A stretch of DNA of 64,000 nt from Alkalimarinus coralli (GCF_023650515.1 NZ_CP096016.1:3350001-3414000), one strand, 5' to 3'. Positions 8,687 through 17,821 are shown, counted from the first letter of the stretch. Numbers and translations: made by a program. Notes: a model not told the origin generated them from the sequence alone.

Positions 8687-9733
8687 TTATAACAGATCAT
8701 CCAGTTCCATTACTTCTACGTTAGACTCTTTTTTATCATCCCAAAAAGTGCCTAACCCACCCACAGGTGTTCTGTGACCGGTGTTCTCTGTCCAAAGTCT
8801 GTCGGATAAAGCCTGCAACTGTAACGTTGCAGTCGTATCGATCAGTGCATACTCAGGGTTAGCCGGGTGCTTTTTAACCTGATCAGCATGACGACGAATA
8901 ATATCTTTAACGAGCTCGTCCTTGCCGTTGGTGAATGCTGCCATGGCATACATTACATTAGGTAGCCTTACACGAGCGTCTTCACCTTTGGCCTGTGCTG
9001 TTTCCAAGCGTTCCCAGGCATTTTCACCTTGAGGAAGCGCCCCTGGCAGCATAGCCCAAACAGCCGCCTTCATCGCCATCGGAACTCCCCACCACAAGTC
9101 ATCATCAATGCAGCTGGTTCCACGCTCGACCTTTGATGCGATGTTCTTTGGTACGCCAATACCTGTGGTCGACTGAATTTCATTGTTAAGAGCCTGCAAC
9201 CCTGACAGCATACCTGCCATCCAGATAAATTGGTCGAATTCATCATCAAGGTCTGGGCACTCGCCACCGGGCTCACCGTAATAGTTGACCAAATGGTTGT
9301 AGGCCGAGAACTGTCTCTTCGCCGCATTAACCAGGTGCCGTTTCTGAGTAATCAAGGCATCTTCTGCCTCATCCGGGCGTAAGTCTCGCATTGCTCTCAG
9401 ATAGCGCAGTTCGTTATCCCATGCTCGTTGCTCTTCACATGCCCCAGCAGATAGCCCCATCATGACACCCAGTTGATCCGGGTTTGATGTCACTCGACCA
9501 AACGCCATAAGCAGTGGCGACAGCGCTTCACTCATTGCACAACTAACGGCCAAATCTTCGGTGCCCAGCATATAAGGAACGGTGTGTTCCTTTGCCAAGT
9601 TCTGCATGACATCACCTGCGGGCGCGTAAACCACCTTGTCTTTAAAGGTTTGACACCCCACAAGCTGCAAGGAAACCACCGACAGCAGTATGCTTTTCTT
9701 AAGTAGACCTTTTATTACCCCGAAGTTTTTCAC
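8687..9733 (-). CDS. Lipoprotein of the TRAP cluster, TatT-like candidate
   Basis: 348 residues from a GTG start at 9733, preceded by AGGAG six bases upstream; a TTG at 9751 is in frame but has no ribosome-binding site. The N-terminus has a basic part, a hydrophobic stretch and the lipobox LVGC, so it should be a lipoprotein. The body is mostly helical-looking and has several cysteines. Position and size fit the TRAP-associated T component (TatT, a TPR-like periplasmic lipoprotein that partners the binding protein), but I have no motif proof. It is the first gene of the minus-strand TRAP cluster, so its promoter should lie in the 9734-10159 gap. Confidence 0.6.
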   Translation of the reverse strand: MKNFGVIKGLLKKSILLSVVSLQLVGCQTFKDKVVYAPAGDVMQNLAKEHTVPYMLGTEDLAVSCAMSEALSPLLMAFGRVTSNPDQLGVMMGLSAGACEEQRAWDNELRYLRAMRDLRPDEAEDALITQKRHLVNAAKRQFSAYNHLVNYYGEPGGECPDLDDEFDQFIWMAGMLSGLQALNNEIQSTTGIGVPKNIASKVERGTSCIDDDLWWGVPMAMKAAVWAMLPGALPQGENAWERLETAQAKGEDARVRLPNVMYAMAAFTNGKDELVKDIIRRHADQVKKHPANPEYALIDTTATLQLQALSDRLWTENTGHRTPVGGLGTFWDDKKESNVEVMELDDLL

Positions 9734-10159
9734 CTGTATCTCCTGTCGCAATTTCTGCTTTCTATTGCGTTATTGTTATCAGCTATTTGTTTTGACTGTG
9801 CATATTTGAGGTAGCAGATTATGGACTAGATACAAACAGAATTGTGAGATCGACTACACAAAGCAGAAAAAAACCAGGAACAAACGTCCTACTTATGGCT
9901 TTAATCCCTTGTTTCACCGCCACTTAGGTCGCTTAATAACCCAATAACGACATAAAGTTAGCATTACCCTCAATATTTACCTCGAAAATAGCCAAAGCAC
10001 TTTGACAGCCGCTGTAAACTCGCTATAAATATAGTGAGACTGTTTTCTGAAGTGTTGAAAGCGGACACCAAATCAACCCCCCTACATCTTACATAACGGT
10101 TTTCATTTGAGTTTTTAATTGGTTCAAATGCACGACATTAATTAAATCAGGAGAGTTTT
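9734..10159. other. Divergent intergenic region between the TRAP cluster and HU
   Basis: Holds the HU promoter (10002-10029) and presumably the TRAP-cluster promoter on the minus strand, for which no clear -35/-10 pair is visible. No ORF, repeat or RNA gene was recognised in the remainder. Confidence 0.6.
10002..10029 (+). promoter_or_regulatory. Sigma-70 promoter of the HU gene
   Basis: TTGACA at 10002-10007 and TATAAA at 10024-10029 with a 16-bp spacer. It predicts an untranslated leader of about 125 bases before the HU start, which has AGGAG seven bases upstream. Confidence 0.78.
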
Positions 10160-10435
10160 ATGCGCAAACCAGAATTGGCTGCTGCTATAGCTGACAAAGC
10201 AGAACTAACTAAGGACAAGGCCAACGAAGTTATCACCGTAATTACCGACGAAATAACCAACGCACTATCCCGCAACGAAGCTGTAACATTAATTGGTTTT
10301 GGCACATTCAGCCAAAGAGAAAGAAGTGCAAGAACGGGAAAAAACCCTCAAACAGGCGCGACTATTCAAATCCCTGCCAGCAAATCAGTAGGGTTTAAGC
10401 CAGGCAAATCTCTTAAAGATTCCGTAAACAAGTAA
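10160..10435 (+). CDS. HU family DNA-binding protein
   Basis: 91-residue histone-like protein that bends DNA and compacts the nucleoid as a dimer. The sequence starts MRKPELAAAIADKAELTK and has the core GFGTFSQRERSARTGKNPQTG and the C-terminal FKPGKSLKDSVN typical of HU. It has its own strong promoter and a 16-bp terminator, so it is monocistronic. It could be HU-alpha or HU-beta; I do not choose between them. Confidence 0.95.
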   Translation: MRKPELAAAIADKAELTKDKANEVITVITDEITNALSRNEAVTLIGFGTFSQRERSARTGKNPQTGATIQIPASKSVGFKPGKSLKDSVNK

Positions 10436-10448
10436 CAGCCGTCTCTTA

Positions 10449-10484
10449 AATAATAAAAAGGAGGCTTACCTCCTTTTTATTATT
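10449..10484. terminator. Bidirectional terminator between HU and the HhH-protein gene
   Basis: Perfect 16-bp stem (AATAATAAAAAGGAGG at 10449-10464, complement at 10469-10484) with a CTTA loop; A/T tracts on both sides serve the convergent genes. Confidence 0.92.
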
Positions 10485-10512
10485 GCACGATCTCGGTAGT
10501 AGATCGCTTGTG

Positions 10513-10947
10513 CTACCCGGTTGTGATGCTCGCTTTAATTCCATCAAACATATCTAAAGATATGCCTTGCACCCGCTTAATATCTTCAATATTACTGTAG
10601 GGCCGACCATCAATAATACGCTGGGCGAGCGCCTTTCCAATACGCGGCAGCTGGGTCATTTCTTTCAAATTAGCGGTATTTATGTTCACCGTGTCAGAAG
10701 AGGCCTGCTTATCAACCGCCCCAGTACCTGCGCTACTGGCCGACACCGGGGCGTTAGTCTTTTTTACGACACTCGCTCCAGCAGAAGAGGATTCCAACTT
10801 TTCAGACAGCTCCTCCAGTTTCTTTTCCAGTGATACCAATTCATACTGAATGGCTGTCTGCTTATCCAGCGCATCCCCTGTATTTTTACAGATATTCCAA
10901 AGCAGCCAGACCGCTGCGCCCATCAATAGAAACGTCAGAAAAAACAT
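10513..10947 (-). CDS. Membrane-anchored helix-hairpin-helix protein, ComEA-like
   Basis: 144 residues: an N-terminal membrane helix (about 2-18), a short coiled coil rich in E/K/L (about 30-52), a Ser/Ala-rich linker, and a C-terminal pair of helix-hairpin-helix motifs (VNINTANLKEMTQLPRIG, then VQGISLDMFD). The HhH domain resembles ComEA, which binds DNA non-specifically. The anchor and coiled coil suggest an inner-membrane protein whose HhH domain may face the periplasm. Role in DNA uptake is inference only; it stands alone, convergent with HU. Confidence 0.72.
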   Translation of the reverse strand: MFFLTFLLMGAAVWLLWNICKNTGDALDKQTAIQYELVSLEKKLEELSEKLESSSAGASVVKKTNAPVSASSAGTGAVDKQASSDTVNINTANLKEMTQLPRIGKALAQRIIDGRPYSNIEDIKRVQGISLDMFDGIKASITTG

Positions 10948-11029
10948 TATTCACCTCTTACAATAAAAAACCGGATATCAACAGCTCACATTAAACATAG
11001 ATCAAATATGGGCAGGTGCAAACCATGCT

Positions 11030-11677
11030 TTACATTAGCTTGGGGTGAAGCATCTCTTGAACAATAGGAGTTAGGCCACTAAAGAAAAACTCTACCGCAA
11101 TGACCATGACAATAAGCCCCATAATTCTCATCATCACTTTGTTCCCACTGTCACCAAGAAAACGCAGCAAACGGCTTGCCCCCACCAACCCCAAATAATT
11201 AATAATCATCACTGCAGCAATAGCGCCAATAAGGACTAATTTATGCCAAAATGTTTCACCATCATGCATAAAGATGATCACATTGGCGATAGCCCCTGGG
11301 CCACAGAGTATGGGAATAGCAAGCGGAGTAATCGCGATATCGTTACTGTAGCTATCCAGGTCATCGATCTGATCGGTTTTCATTCTGGATAGCTTCGCCT
11401 GTAGCAGTTCATAGCCAAGTAAAAAAAAGATCACACCACCAACAATGCGTAAGCTATTCACCGACACCGCAAAAAAGTCGAAAATAAACTTACCAACTAA
11501 CGCAAAAATAACCAGAATCACAAAAGCCGTTAAAGACGCCTTTAATGCAACCTGCCTGGACTGCTGATGCGTCATATCCGTAGTCATTGGCTGAAATACA
11601 GGCGCTACGCCAAACGGGTTGATCATTGCAAACAAAGAGGTAAAGCAGAGTAATGCAAACTCAGACAACTCATGCAT
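11030..11677 (-). CDS. MarC/UPF0056 family integral membrane protein
   Basis: 215 residues from the ATG at 11677 (a TTG 36 bases upstream is in frame but overlaps pyrC' further). Six hydrophobic segments and the family signature FAMINPFGVAPVF near the N-terminus, plus ITPLAIPILCGPGAIANVI in the middle, identify the MarC family. Function is not established; the family was once linked to multiple antibiotic resistance without support. It overlaps the end of pyrC' by 8 bp and so is translationally coupled to the pyr run. Confidence 0.86.
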   Translation of the reverse strand: MHELSEFALLCFTSLFAMINPFGVAPVFQPMTTDMTHQQSRQVALKASLTAFVILVIFALVGKFIFDFFAVSVNSLRIVGGVIFFLLGYELLQAKLSRMKTDQIDDLDSYSNDIAITPLAIPILCGPGAIANVIIFMHDGETFWHKLVLIGAIAAVMIINYLGLVGASRLLRFLGDSGNKVMMRIMGLIVMVIAVEFFFSGLTPIVQEMLHPKLM

Positions 11678-12941
11678 ACACAACACGACCATCAACGATT
11701 GTTGTTTGAACAAGCCCTTGCAGCTCTGCGCCTATCCAAGGCGTATTCTTCCCGGCTGATTTAATTGAACTTTCTTCTACCAGCCACTTTTTTGCCGGGT
11801 CAAAAATACAAATATCGGCATTTCCACCCACAGATAAAGAACCACCATCTTTAACTAAAATCCCGGCAGGCCCGCTGGAAAGCGAACGAACAAGTATATC
11901 CAGCGGCAGCAACGATTCACGTTCAAGGCTCAATAACAGAGGTAAAACCATCTCCAACGACGAACTGCCTGCCTCGGACTCAGCAAACGGCGCCTGCTTA
12001 GCGGCTGCTTCGTGAGGCTGATGCTGACTGCATACCGCGTCAAGGGTGCCGTCTCGCAATCCTTTGATCAGAGCCTGCCTATCCAGTTCTGAGCGAAACG
12101 GAGGGCGACAATGAAACTGGCTATCAAAACCACTAACAGCCTCATCAGTCAGAACAAGGTGTTGCGCAGAAACATCAGCGGTCACTCGAATACCTCTTCT
12201 CTTGGCATCAGCAACCAGTTCGACAGATCTTGCCGATGTCAGTTGCGACAAATGTAGATGAGCCCCGGTTTCTTCTGAAAGCAACACTAACTGAGATACC
12301 GCTACTGTTTCAGCCAGCACCGGAATACCTGACAACCCCAAGCGAGTCGCCACAGCCCCTTCATGTACACAACCATCCGAAGCGAGTGACGCATCCTCGG
12401 GCCGTACAAAAACACTCACATCATGGGTCTTGGCATATTCACAGCACCTTTTCATCACGCTTAAGCTCACCACTGGGTGTCCGCTGTTTCCAACCCCTAC
12501 ACACCCTGCCTGTTTCAGTGAGTAAACCTCACTTAACTGCTGCCCCTTTAAGCCTTTAGTCAAAGCGCCAACCGGATAAACTTTCGCAAAACCCGCTCTG
12601 CCCGCCAAGTCAAGAATCAGGTTAGTGACTGCCTCGGAGTCATTCACCGGCGAGCTGTCAGGCGGACAACAAACCGCAGTAAAGCCACCCTTAACCGCGG
12701 CAAACGTTTCGGATGCAACCGTCCCCTTGTACTCGTAGCCGGGCTCGCGCATGTGCGCGCACAGATCAATAAAACCAGGAGAGACGATACAGCCTGAAGC
12801 ATCGATTACTTGATCTGCCTGGAACCCCTCGGGGACAGTGCCAACAGCAGCGATCTTGCCATCAGATACATACACTGACGCCTCAGCATCCATCTCATTA
12901 GCTGGGTCAATCACACGACCAGACTTTATTTCAATATTCAT
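11670..12941 (-). CDS. pyrC': Dihydroorotase-like protein PyrC' (predicted non-catalytic)
   Basis: 423 residues of the amidohydrolase fold (dihydroorotase type I). The usual metal motif HxHxREPG reads CAHMREPG here, so the first zinc histidine is lost, and the usual TDHAPH, which supplies the catalytic Asp, reads SQHQPH. In Pseudomonas the pyrB-linked PyrC' is likewise inactive and is needed to assemble the aspartate transcarbamoylase dodecamer; I infer the same role here, with the true dihydroorotase elsewhere. It follows pyrB on the same strand across a 135-bp gap and overlaps marC by 8 bp. Confidence 0.88.
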   Translation of the reverse strand: MNIEIKSGRVIDPANEMDAEASVYVSDGKIAAVGTVPEGFQADQVIDASGCIVSPGFIDLCAHMREPGYEYKGTVASETFAAVKGGFTAVCCPPDSSPVNDSEAVTNLILDLAGRAGFAKVYPVGALTKGLKGQQLSEVYSLKQAGCVGVGNSGHPVVSLSVMKRCCEYAKTHDVSVFVRPEDASLASDGCVHEGAVATRLGLSGIPVLAETVAVSQLVLLSEETGAHLHLSQLTSARSVELVADAKRRGIRVTADVSAQHLVLTDEAVSGFDSQFHCRPPFRSELDRQALIKGLRDGTLDAVCSQHQPHEAAAKQAPFAESEAGSSSLEMVLPLLLSLERESLLPLDILVRSLSSGPAGILVKDGGSLSVGGNADICIFDPAKKWLVEESSIKSAGKNTPWIGAELQGLVQTTIVDGRVVYA

Positions 12942-12998
12942 TTACCCACCAACACATACCTAATACGGTACTCAAAGAATTAAGCGCACATAAACTGC

Positions 12999-13011
12999 GA
13001 GACCTTTGCAC
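12999..13011. repeat. 13-bp match to the MITE end, between pyrB and pyrC'
   Basis: GAGACCTTTGCAC is identical to the first 13 bases of the MITE at 47582-47721. No matching second end or target duplication is visible nearby, so this is either a decayed relic or chance. The rest of the 12942-13076 gap shows nothing else. Confidence 0.3.
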
Positions 13012-13076
13012 CACGACCGCACTGATAAATACAGCACGAAAACAGCCCCCACTTTCAGCATCTCTCACGACACCGT

Positions 13077-14069
13077 TTACGAAGACGTAGAGATGGCTGC
13101 CGTCTGCCCACTCATCGCCATAGACATGACGGCCATTCTGACAGCGATACCATTGGTCACCTGATTAAGAATGACTGATTGAGGGCCATCCGCTACCGCC
13201 GATTCAATCTCCACACCTCGATTAATTGGCCCCGGATGCATCACAATAGCGTCAGGTTTGGCGTACTTTAGCTTCTCAGTCGTCAGGCCATACAACTCAT
13301 AAAACTCATGCTCACTTGGCAGCAATGCTCCTTCCATTCTTTCCTTTTGAAGGCGCAGCATAATAATGACATCAACATCATCCAGCCCGTCCTTCATCGA
13401 GTTAAATACCGAAGCACCGAGGCTTTCTATATCGACAGGTAGAAGCGTATTCGGCGCGATCACCCTCACTTCATCAACCCCCAGGGTATTTAATGCTCTA
13501 ATCTGAGATCGAGCCACCCGCGAATGAAGAATATCTCCAACGATGGCGACCTTTAGTCCCTCAAAGTGCCCTTTATGCTGACGAATAGTCAACATATCCA
13601 GCATGGCCTGAGTCGGATGTGCATGACGCCCATCACCCGCATTTATAATTGAAACTTTCGGCGTAACCGACTCGGCAATAAAGTGTGGAGCACCGCTCTG
13701 GGAGTGCCGCACGACAAACATGTCACTTGCCATTGCCTCCAGATTTTGCAAGGTGTCAGAAAGAGACTCCCCTTTTGAGGTCGCAGAGGTACTAATGTTC
13801 AGGTTCAATACATCTGCCGATAATCGCTTCGCAGCCAGCTCAAAGGTGCTTCTGGTTCGAGTGCTCGCTTCGAAAAACAGGTTTACAACGGTTTTACCTC
13901 TAAGCAGTGGCACTTTTTTTATTGATCGCTCTCCGACCTCTATAAATGAATCAGCAGTATCAAGAATCTCGGTTAGTATTTCACGATTCAGGCCATCCAA
14001 GGTGAGAAAATGCCTAAGCCGCCCCTGCTCGTTTAATTGAAGACGGTTAGGCTCTGTAGGTTGCGTCAT
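13077..14069 (-). CDS. pyrB: Aspartate carbamoyltransferase catalytic subunit
   Basis: Joins carbamoyl phosphate and aspartate, the first committed step of pyrimidine synthesis. The 330-residue protein has the carbamoyl-phosphate motif [13 protein letters not shown] (STRTR), [18 protein letters not shown] and [11 protein letters not shown]. The extended N-terminus and the linked inactive PyrC' are those of the large class A enzyme of pseudomonads, made of PyrB and PyrC' without a PyrI regulatory chain. The ATG start is clear. The pyrR gene precedes it by 78 bp. Confidence 0.96.
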   Translation of the reverse strand: MTQPTEPNRLQLNEQGRLRHFLTLDGLNREILTEILDTADSFIEVGERSIKKVPLLRGKTVVNLFFEASTRTRSTFELAAKRLSADVLNLNISTSATSKGESLSDTLQNLEAMASDMFVVRHSQSGAPHFIAESVTPKVSIINAGDGRHAHPTQAMLDMLTIRQHKGHFEGLKVAIVGDILHSRVARSQIRALNTLGVDEVRVIAPNTLLPVDIESLGASVFNSMKDGLDDVDVIIMLRLQKERMEGALLPSEHEFYELYGLTTEKLKYAKPDAIVMHPGPINRGVEIESAVADGPQSVILNQVTNGIAVRMAVMSMAMSGQTAAISTSS

Positions 14070-14086
14070 AGCGTATAATCCAGTCC

Positions 14087-14130
14087 AGAATCAATTTGCA
14101 CTCAAGCCAAAATCAGTTTGCGCTCAAGCT
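14087..14130. repeat. 22-bp imperfect direct repeat between pyrR and pyrB
   Basis: Two units, 14087-14108 and 14109-14130, differ at four positions or so (core AATCA.TTTGC.CTCAAGC) and a third begins with AAAATAGG. It fills most of the gap between the two genes. Simple duplication or a tandem protein/RNA-binding site; no evidence for either. Confidence 0.6.
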
Positions 14131-14147
14131 AAAATAGGTTAATCGGG

Positions 14148-14651
14148 CTATTTCTCCGTCACTTCCAGAGCCAGCCCTTCAGGCCCTTTCAGCTTAATCT
14201 GCTGATTATCTTTAAGTGCCATTTTTTGCCCTACAATATCAGGCTGAATAGGTAGTTCCCGGCCATCCAAGTCGATCAGTGCAACCAGCGTTATGCTGGC
14301 CGGGCGACCATAATCGAATAGCTCATTCATCGCCGCTCTAATGGTTCTGCCTGACATAACAACATCGTCAACCAACACAATGTCGCGACCTTCGGTCTCA
14401 AACGGCAAGCTTGACGGCTTAACAGTGGGGTTCAAACCAATACGAGTAAAGTCATCACGATAAAATGAGATGTCCAACTCACCACAAGGCTCTTTAATAT
14501 TGAGCTTTTTGTGGATATAACTAGCTAACCAAACCCCTCCAGTGCGAATGCCAATCACGCAGGGCGAGTCTATTTTTTTTGTCGTGAGGTGCTCTTTCAA
14601 GTCATCGCACATTTCGACCAATAAGCTCTCAACATCAAGTAATGCCGTCAT
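14148..14651 (-). CDS. pyrR: PyrR, pyrimidine regulator / uracil phosphoribosyltransferase
   Basis: 167-residue type I phosphoribosyltransferase. The PRPP-binding loop is VLVDDVVMSGRTIRAA; the N-terminal GIRTGGVWLA is also typical of PyrR. In Firmicutes PyrR attenuates the pyr operon by binding its mRNA; in Pseudomonas the protein is linked to pyrB control. It lies upstream of pyrB on the same strand, as in P. aeruginosa. Which of the two activities dominates here cannot be read from the sequence. Confidence 0.93.
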   Translation of the reverse strand: MTALLDVESLLVEMCDDLKEHLTTKKIDSPCVIGIRTGGVWLASYIHKKLNIKEPCGELDISFYRDDFTRIGLNPTVKPSSLPFETEGRDIVLVDDVVMSGRTIRAAMNELFDYGRPASITLVALIDLDGRELPIQPDIVGQKMALKDNQQIKLKGPEGLALEVTEK

Positions 14652-14745
14652 ATGTTTATCCCGAAATTAATCAAGTCGATCTGACAATAGCCATTTTCTA
14701 CATTTATCGGCGACACGCCAACACTATTTTGCCTGCAATCTTGCG

Positions 14746-15177
14746 TTACTCGTTTTCCTGAGCCGCGAACCAGCTTTGCAGTATTAAAACGGCCGCAATG
14801 CCATCCACTGAGTTTCGACCAAAATCGCGGTCACCACCCTGTTCAATGACATATCCCTTTGCCTCATGACTGGACAAGCGCTCATCCATCATAAAATAAG
14901 GTTTGTTAAATCGTCCTTGCAGACGTTTACCAAACTTGGTTGCTCGACGGGACATTTCACTCTCGCTGCCATCCATATTGAGCGGCAGCCCCACCACAAA
15001 CCCGTCCGGGCTCCACTCTGCCACCAGTTTTTCAATATCAGACCAATCAGGTATGCCATCACGGGCAGTAATGGGAGGTAAAGGGGATGCACTACCTAGC
15101 AGGCGTCGCCCAACGGCCACACCAATTCTACGCGTACCAAAATCGAAACCAAGACACGTCTTTAACTCTGTAGACAA
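14746..15177 (-). CDS. ruvX: Putative pre-16S rRNA nuclease / Holliday junction resolvase YqgF (RuvX)
   Basis: RNase H-fold protein involved in 5' maturation of 16S rRNA. Shows the YqgF signatures LGFDFGTRRIGVAVG, DGFVVGLPLNMDGS and MMDERLSS, and the C-terminal FGRNSVDGIAAVLIL with the conserved Asp. I start at TTG 15177 (143 residues), which has AGGA nine bases upstream and matches the E. coli protein length; an upstream TTG at 15219 would add 14 residues that the family lacks. It follows algH closely, a linkage conserved widely in gammaproteobacteria. Confidence 0.93.
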   Translation of the reverse strand: MSTELKTCLGFDFGTRRIGVAVGRRLLGSASPLPPITARDGIPDWSDIEKLVAEWSPDGFVVGLPLNMDGSESEMSRRATKFGKRLQGRFNKPYFMMDERLSSHEAKGYVIEQGGDRDFGRNSVDGIAAVLILQSWFAAQENE

Positions 15178-15228
15178 CGAACTATTTCCTAAAATGATTA
15201 AACAAGAAGGCTCAGACAACGGAGAGGT

Positions 15229-15786
15229 TCAGGCATGCCCAGCCTGATCGCTTAACTGACTCGGGTCAAAGCCCAAAAGAGAAATTGCAGTATCAAACTT
15301 TTTATGAGCAGGAGCCCGGAACAAAATCCCCTCATCTGACGGGCAGGTTAACCAGCAGTTTTCAGCAATTTCCTGCTCCAGCTGCCCAGCCCCCCATCCT
15401 GCATAGCCCAGCGCAACAAGGTTTTCTGTCGGGCCTTGTTCGACTGCCAGCGCCTCAAGAATATCTCGAGAGGTGGTTAAACAGATTCCATCCGATATTT
15501 TTAGCGAAGACTGCCACTCACCTTCAGGAGAGTGCAAAACAAACCCTCTTTCCATTTGCACTGGGCCACCGCCGTATATGGGGCGACTGATATCCTCTCC
15601 CCCCAAATCCAGCTGGGCCAGAATTTCACCAAGCTTCATATCCAGAGGGCGATTGATCACAATCCCCATCGCACCGTGCTCATTGTGATCACAAATATAG
15701 GTCACCGTACCCTCGAAGTTTGGGTCTTTCATTCTCGGCATTGCAATCAAAAAGTGATCGCGCAGTGAAGTCATTTGTTCGCTCAT
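15229..15786 (-). CDS. algH: YqgE/AlgH family protein
   Basis: 185 residues with the UPF0301 pattern: FLIAMPRMKDPNFEGTVTYIC at the N-terminus (quoted in part), GAMGIVINRP and YGGPVQMERGFVLH in the middle, and YAGWGAGQLEQEI near the C-terminus. P. aeruginosa AlgH was described as affecting alginate expression, but its biochemical role is not settled. It lies between tonB and ruvX, as at the P. aeruginosa pil-chp locus. Confidence 0.94.
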   Translation of the reverse strand: MSEQMTSLRDHFLIAMPRMKDPNFEGTVTYICDHNEHGAMGIVINRPLDMKLGEILAQLDLGGEDISRPIYGGGPVQMERGFVLHSPEGEWQSSLKISDGICLTTSRDILEALAVEQGPTENLVALGYAGWGAGQLEQEIAENCWLTCPSDEGILFRAPAHKKFDTAISLLGFDPSQLSDQAGHA

Positions 15787-15881
15787 GCTATAAGTATCTG
15801 TCCAGTATCAGGGTTTAGCAACAAATTTACGCTTATTTCTACTCATCAGCGTTAACTATCTTATCGATTAGGGTCTGGCTT

Positions 15882-16745
15882 TCAGCTCCCCCCCTCTTTA
15901 AATTGCAACGTCCGAATGAGCTCGACCTCATCCCGCTCCTGCCGAACTTCGTCAGGAAAAGGAGGAAACGGGGCGGCCATACGCACTATTTTCAACGCTT
16001 TATCATCCAGAACATTATTGCCTGAGGAGTGCAGTACCGACACATCTCTCAATGAGCCGTCCGAGCGTATCGCAATAAGTAGTCTAGGGCGGCCATACAG
16101 CTTTGAACGCGCTTCATCTGGAAAGTTTAGTGTTCCGATTCGTTCAATTTTGTTTGTCACCAGTGAAATGTACTGCGCATCAACCACCTTCATGGCAGAG
16201 GCCGCGTTAAAGCGAGTCACCTTGGGTCGTTTAGAATATTCCCTTTGCTGACGCTGCAGCTCTGCTTCCAGGCTCGCTATTTCCAGACTTCTGGCCAGAA
16301 GCGACTTTCTGGGCTTCTTAACCGGGTCAGGCTTGGGTGTTTTTTTATTTTCAACGGTCGGCGACTTCTTTTTCGCTCGAGACTCGGTAGCAACCAGCGT
16401 CTTATTCTTTTTAACCGGTTCAGGCCTGCTTGCCGCCTGCTGCTGAATCTTCTCTGTCTGCCGAACAACTGTATCCCGCTGCTTAGCCACAACGGGCGTG
16501 CTAAGCTTGGAGACCTCTTCAATGGTACCACTCCCCTGCTGGTTCGCTTGCGCCAGGAAGTCGGCTTTTTCAGGCTTTTCGCCATCGTCATACTGAGCTA
16601 ACGTAATCTCCATCGTATGCGGGGCAGGTTTAGGGTCTTCCAGGCCAAACGTCACACCCAGCACAAGAATTGCGTGGAGCGCCAAGGCCAAAAAAACCGT
16701 AAAGCTCAATCTGTCTGCCGCTCCAGCGGTCACCACTGCTGACAT
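15882..16745 (-). CDS. tonB: TonB-family energy transducer (TonB3-like by position)
   Basis: 287 residues: an N-terminal membrane anchor (about 14-36), a long Lys/Pro/Glu-rich periplasmic linker (KKNKTLVATESRAKKKSP and similar) and a C-terminal TonB domain (RSKLYGRPRLLIAIRSDGSL, LKIVRMAAPFPPFPDE). In P. aeruginosa the gene at this exact position (between gshB and algH) is tonB3, which is required for twitching motility and pilus assembly. I infer, but cannot show, a link to the Pil-Chp genes on the other side of gshB. Confidence 0.88.
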   Translation of the reverse strand: MSAVVTAGAADRLSFTVFLALALHAILVLGVTFGLEDPKPAPHTMEITLAQYDDGEKPEKADFLAQANQQGSGTIEEVSKLSTPVVAKQRDTVVRQTEKIQQQAASRPEPVKKNKTLVATESRAKKKSPTVENKKTPKPDPVKKPRKSLLARSLEIASLEAELQRQQREYSKRPKVTRFNAASAMKVVDAQYISLVTNKIERIGTLNFPDEARSKLYGRPRLLIAIRSDGSLRDVSVLHSSGNNVLDDKALKIVRMAAPFPPFPDEVRQERDEVELIRTLQFKEGGS

Positions 16746-16861
16746 AGCCTATCGTTGTCCATTAGTAAACTGAGCGTTTGGCTCATGCGTAGCGCTGAAC
16801 TAAACAGCGATTATTAAGGTGCAAAGTAGTCTGAACGCACACCCGTGCTTTGTCCAGCGTG

Positions 16862-17821
16862 TTAGTCATTGCGCGCTTTTAGCTTTTGTTCAATTTTATC
16901 CATTAACTGGCCGCCGATATCCAGACCAAAATCCCGGTCTAGTTCTCGGATGCAGGTCGGACTGGTTACATTAATCTCAGTGAGATAGTCACCAATAACA
17001 TCGATCCCGACAAAAAGCAGCCCCTTCTCTTTTAACACAGGCCCAACCTGTTCACATATCCAACGATCCCTATCACTCAAAGGCTTTCCTTCTCCTCTCC
17101 CGCCTGCGGCCAAATTTCCTCTATTCTCGCCTTGTGCAGGTATTCTAGCCAGCGCATAAGGTACAGGCTCGCCATCGATCAGCAATATACGCTTATCGCC
17201 TTCAGCGATCTCCGGGATAAAAACCTGGGCCATTGCCTGCTGAGTCTCGTGCTGCGTCAACGTCTCCAAGATCACACCTATATTGGCGTCCCCTTCTTTC
17301 ACTCTAAATATATTCGCCCCGCCCATACCATCGAGTGGTTTGAAAATAACATCCTTGTGCTTGAGAAAGAACGCCTTAAGGCGAGCCTTATCTCTCGACA
17401 CAAGCACGTCGGGGCAACATTGCGGAAACTGGGTTGCAAACAACTTCTCATTGCAGTCGCGTAGACCTTGCTGACTGTTAACCAGTAAAACGCCATCTTC
17501 CTCTGCCCGGCTCAATATCAAGGTAGAGTATAAAAACTCACTATCAAATGGAGGATCTTTTCTCATCAGGATCGTATCAAGATCGCTCAGTTTACTGTCA
17601 GCCCTTTCAGAAAGCTCGAACCAGTCTTGAGGGTCTTCTTTAACACTCAGTCTTCTCAGCGAAGCCTTGGCCACCCCCTGTTCAAGATATAAATCCTTAA
17701 GCTCCATGTAGTAGAGCTCCCACCCTTTTTTTTGTGCAGCAAGCAACATCGCAAAAGAACTATCCTTAACGATGTTAATATCACTGATGGGATCCATCAC
17801 TATTCCGAGCTTTATCGTCAT
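16862..17821 (-). CDS. gshB: Glutathione synthetase
   Basis: ATP-grasp ligase that adds glycine to gamma-glutamylcysteine. The 319-residue length and the motifs GIVMDPISDINIVKDSSFAM (N-terminal domain), KPLDGMGGANIFRV (ATP-binding loop), EIAEGDKRILLIDGEP and the terminal EINVTSPTCIRELD are those of GshB. It is the first gene of the minus-strand run down to marC, divergent from pilG. The partner gshA is at 48309-49916 in this window. Confidence 0.97.
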   Translation of the reverse strand: MTIKLGIVMDPISDINIVKDSSFAMLLAAQKKGWELYYMELKDLYLEQGVAKASLRRLSVKEDPQDWFELSERADSKLSDLDTILMRKDPPFDSEFLYSTLILSRAEEDGVLLVNSQQGLRDCNEKLFATQFPQCCPDVLVSRDKARLKAFFLKHKDVIFKPLDGMGGANIFRVKEGDANIGVILETLTQHETQQAMAQVFIPEIAEGDKRILLIDGEPVPYALARIPAQGENRGNLAAGGRGEGKPLSDRDRWICEQVGPVLKEKGLLFVGIDVIGDYLTEINVTSPTCIRELDRDFGLDIGGQLMDKIEQKLKARND

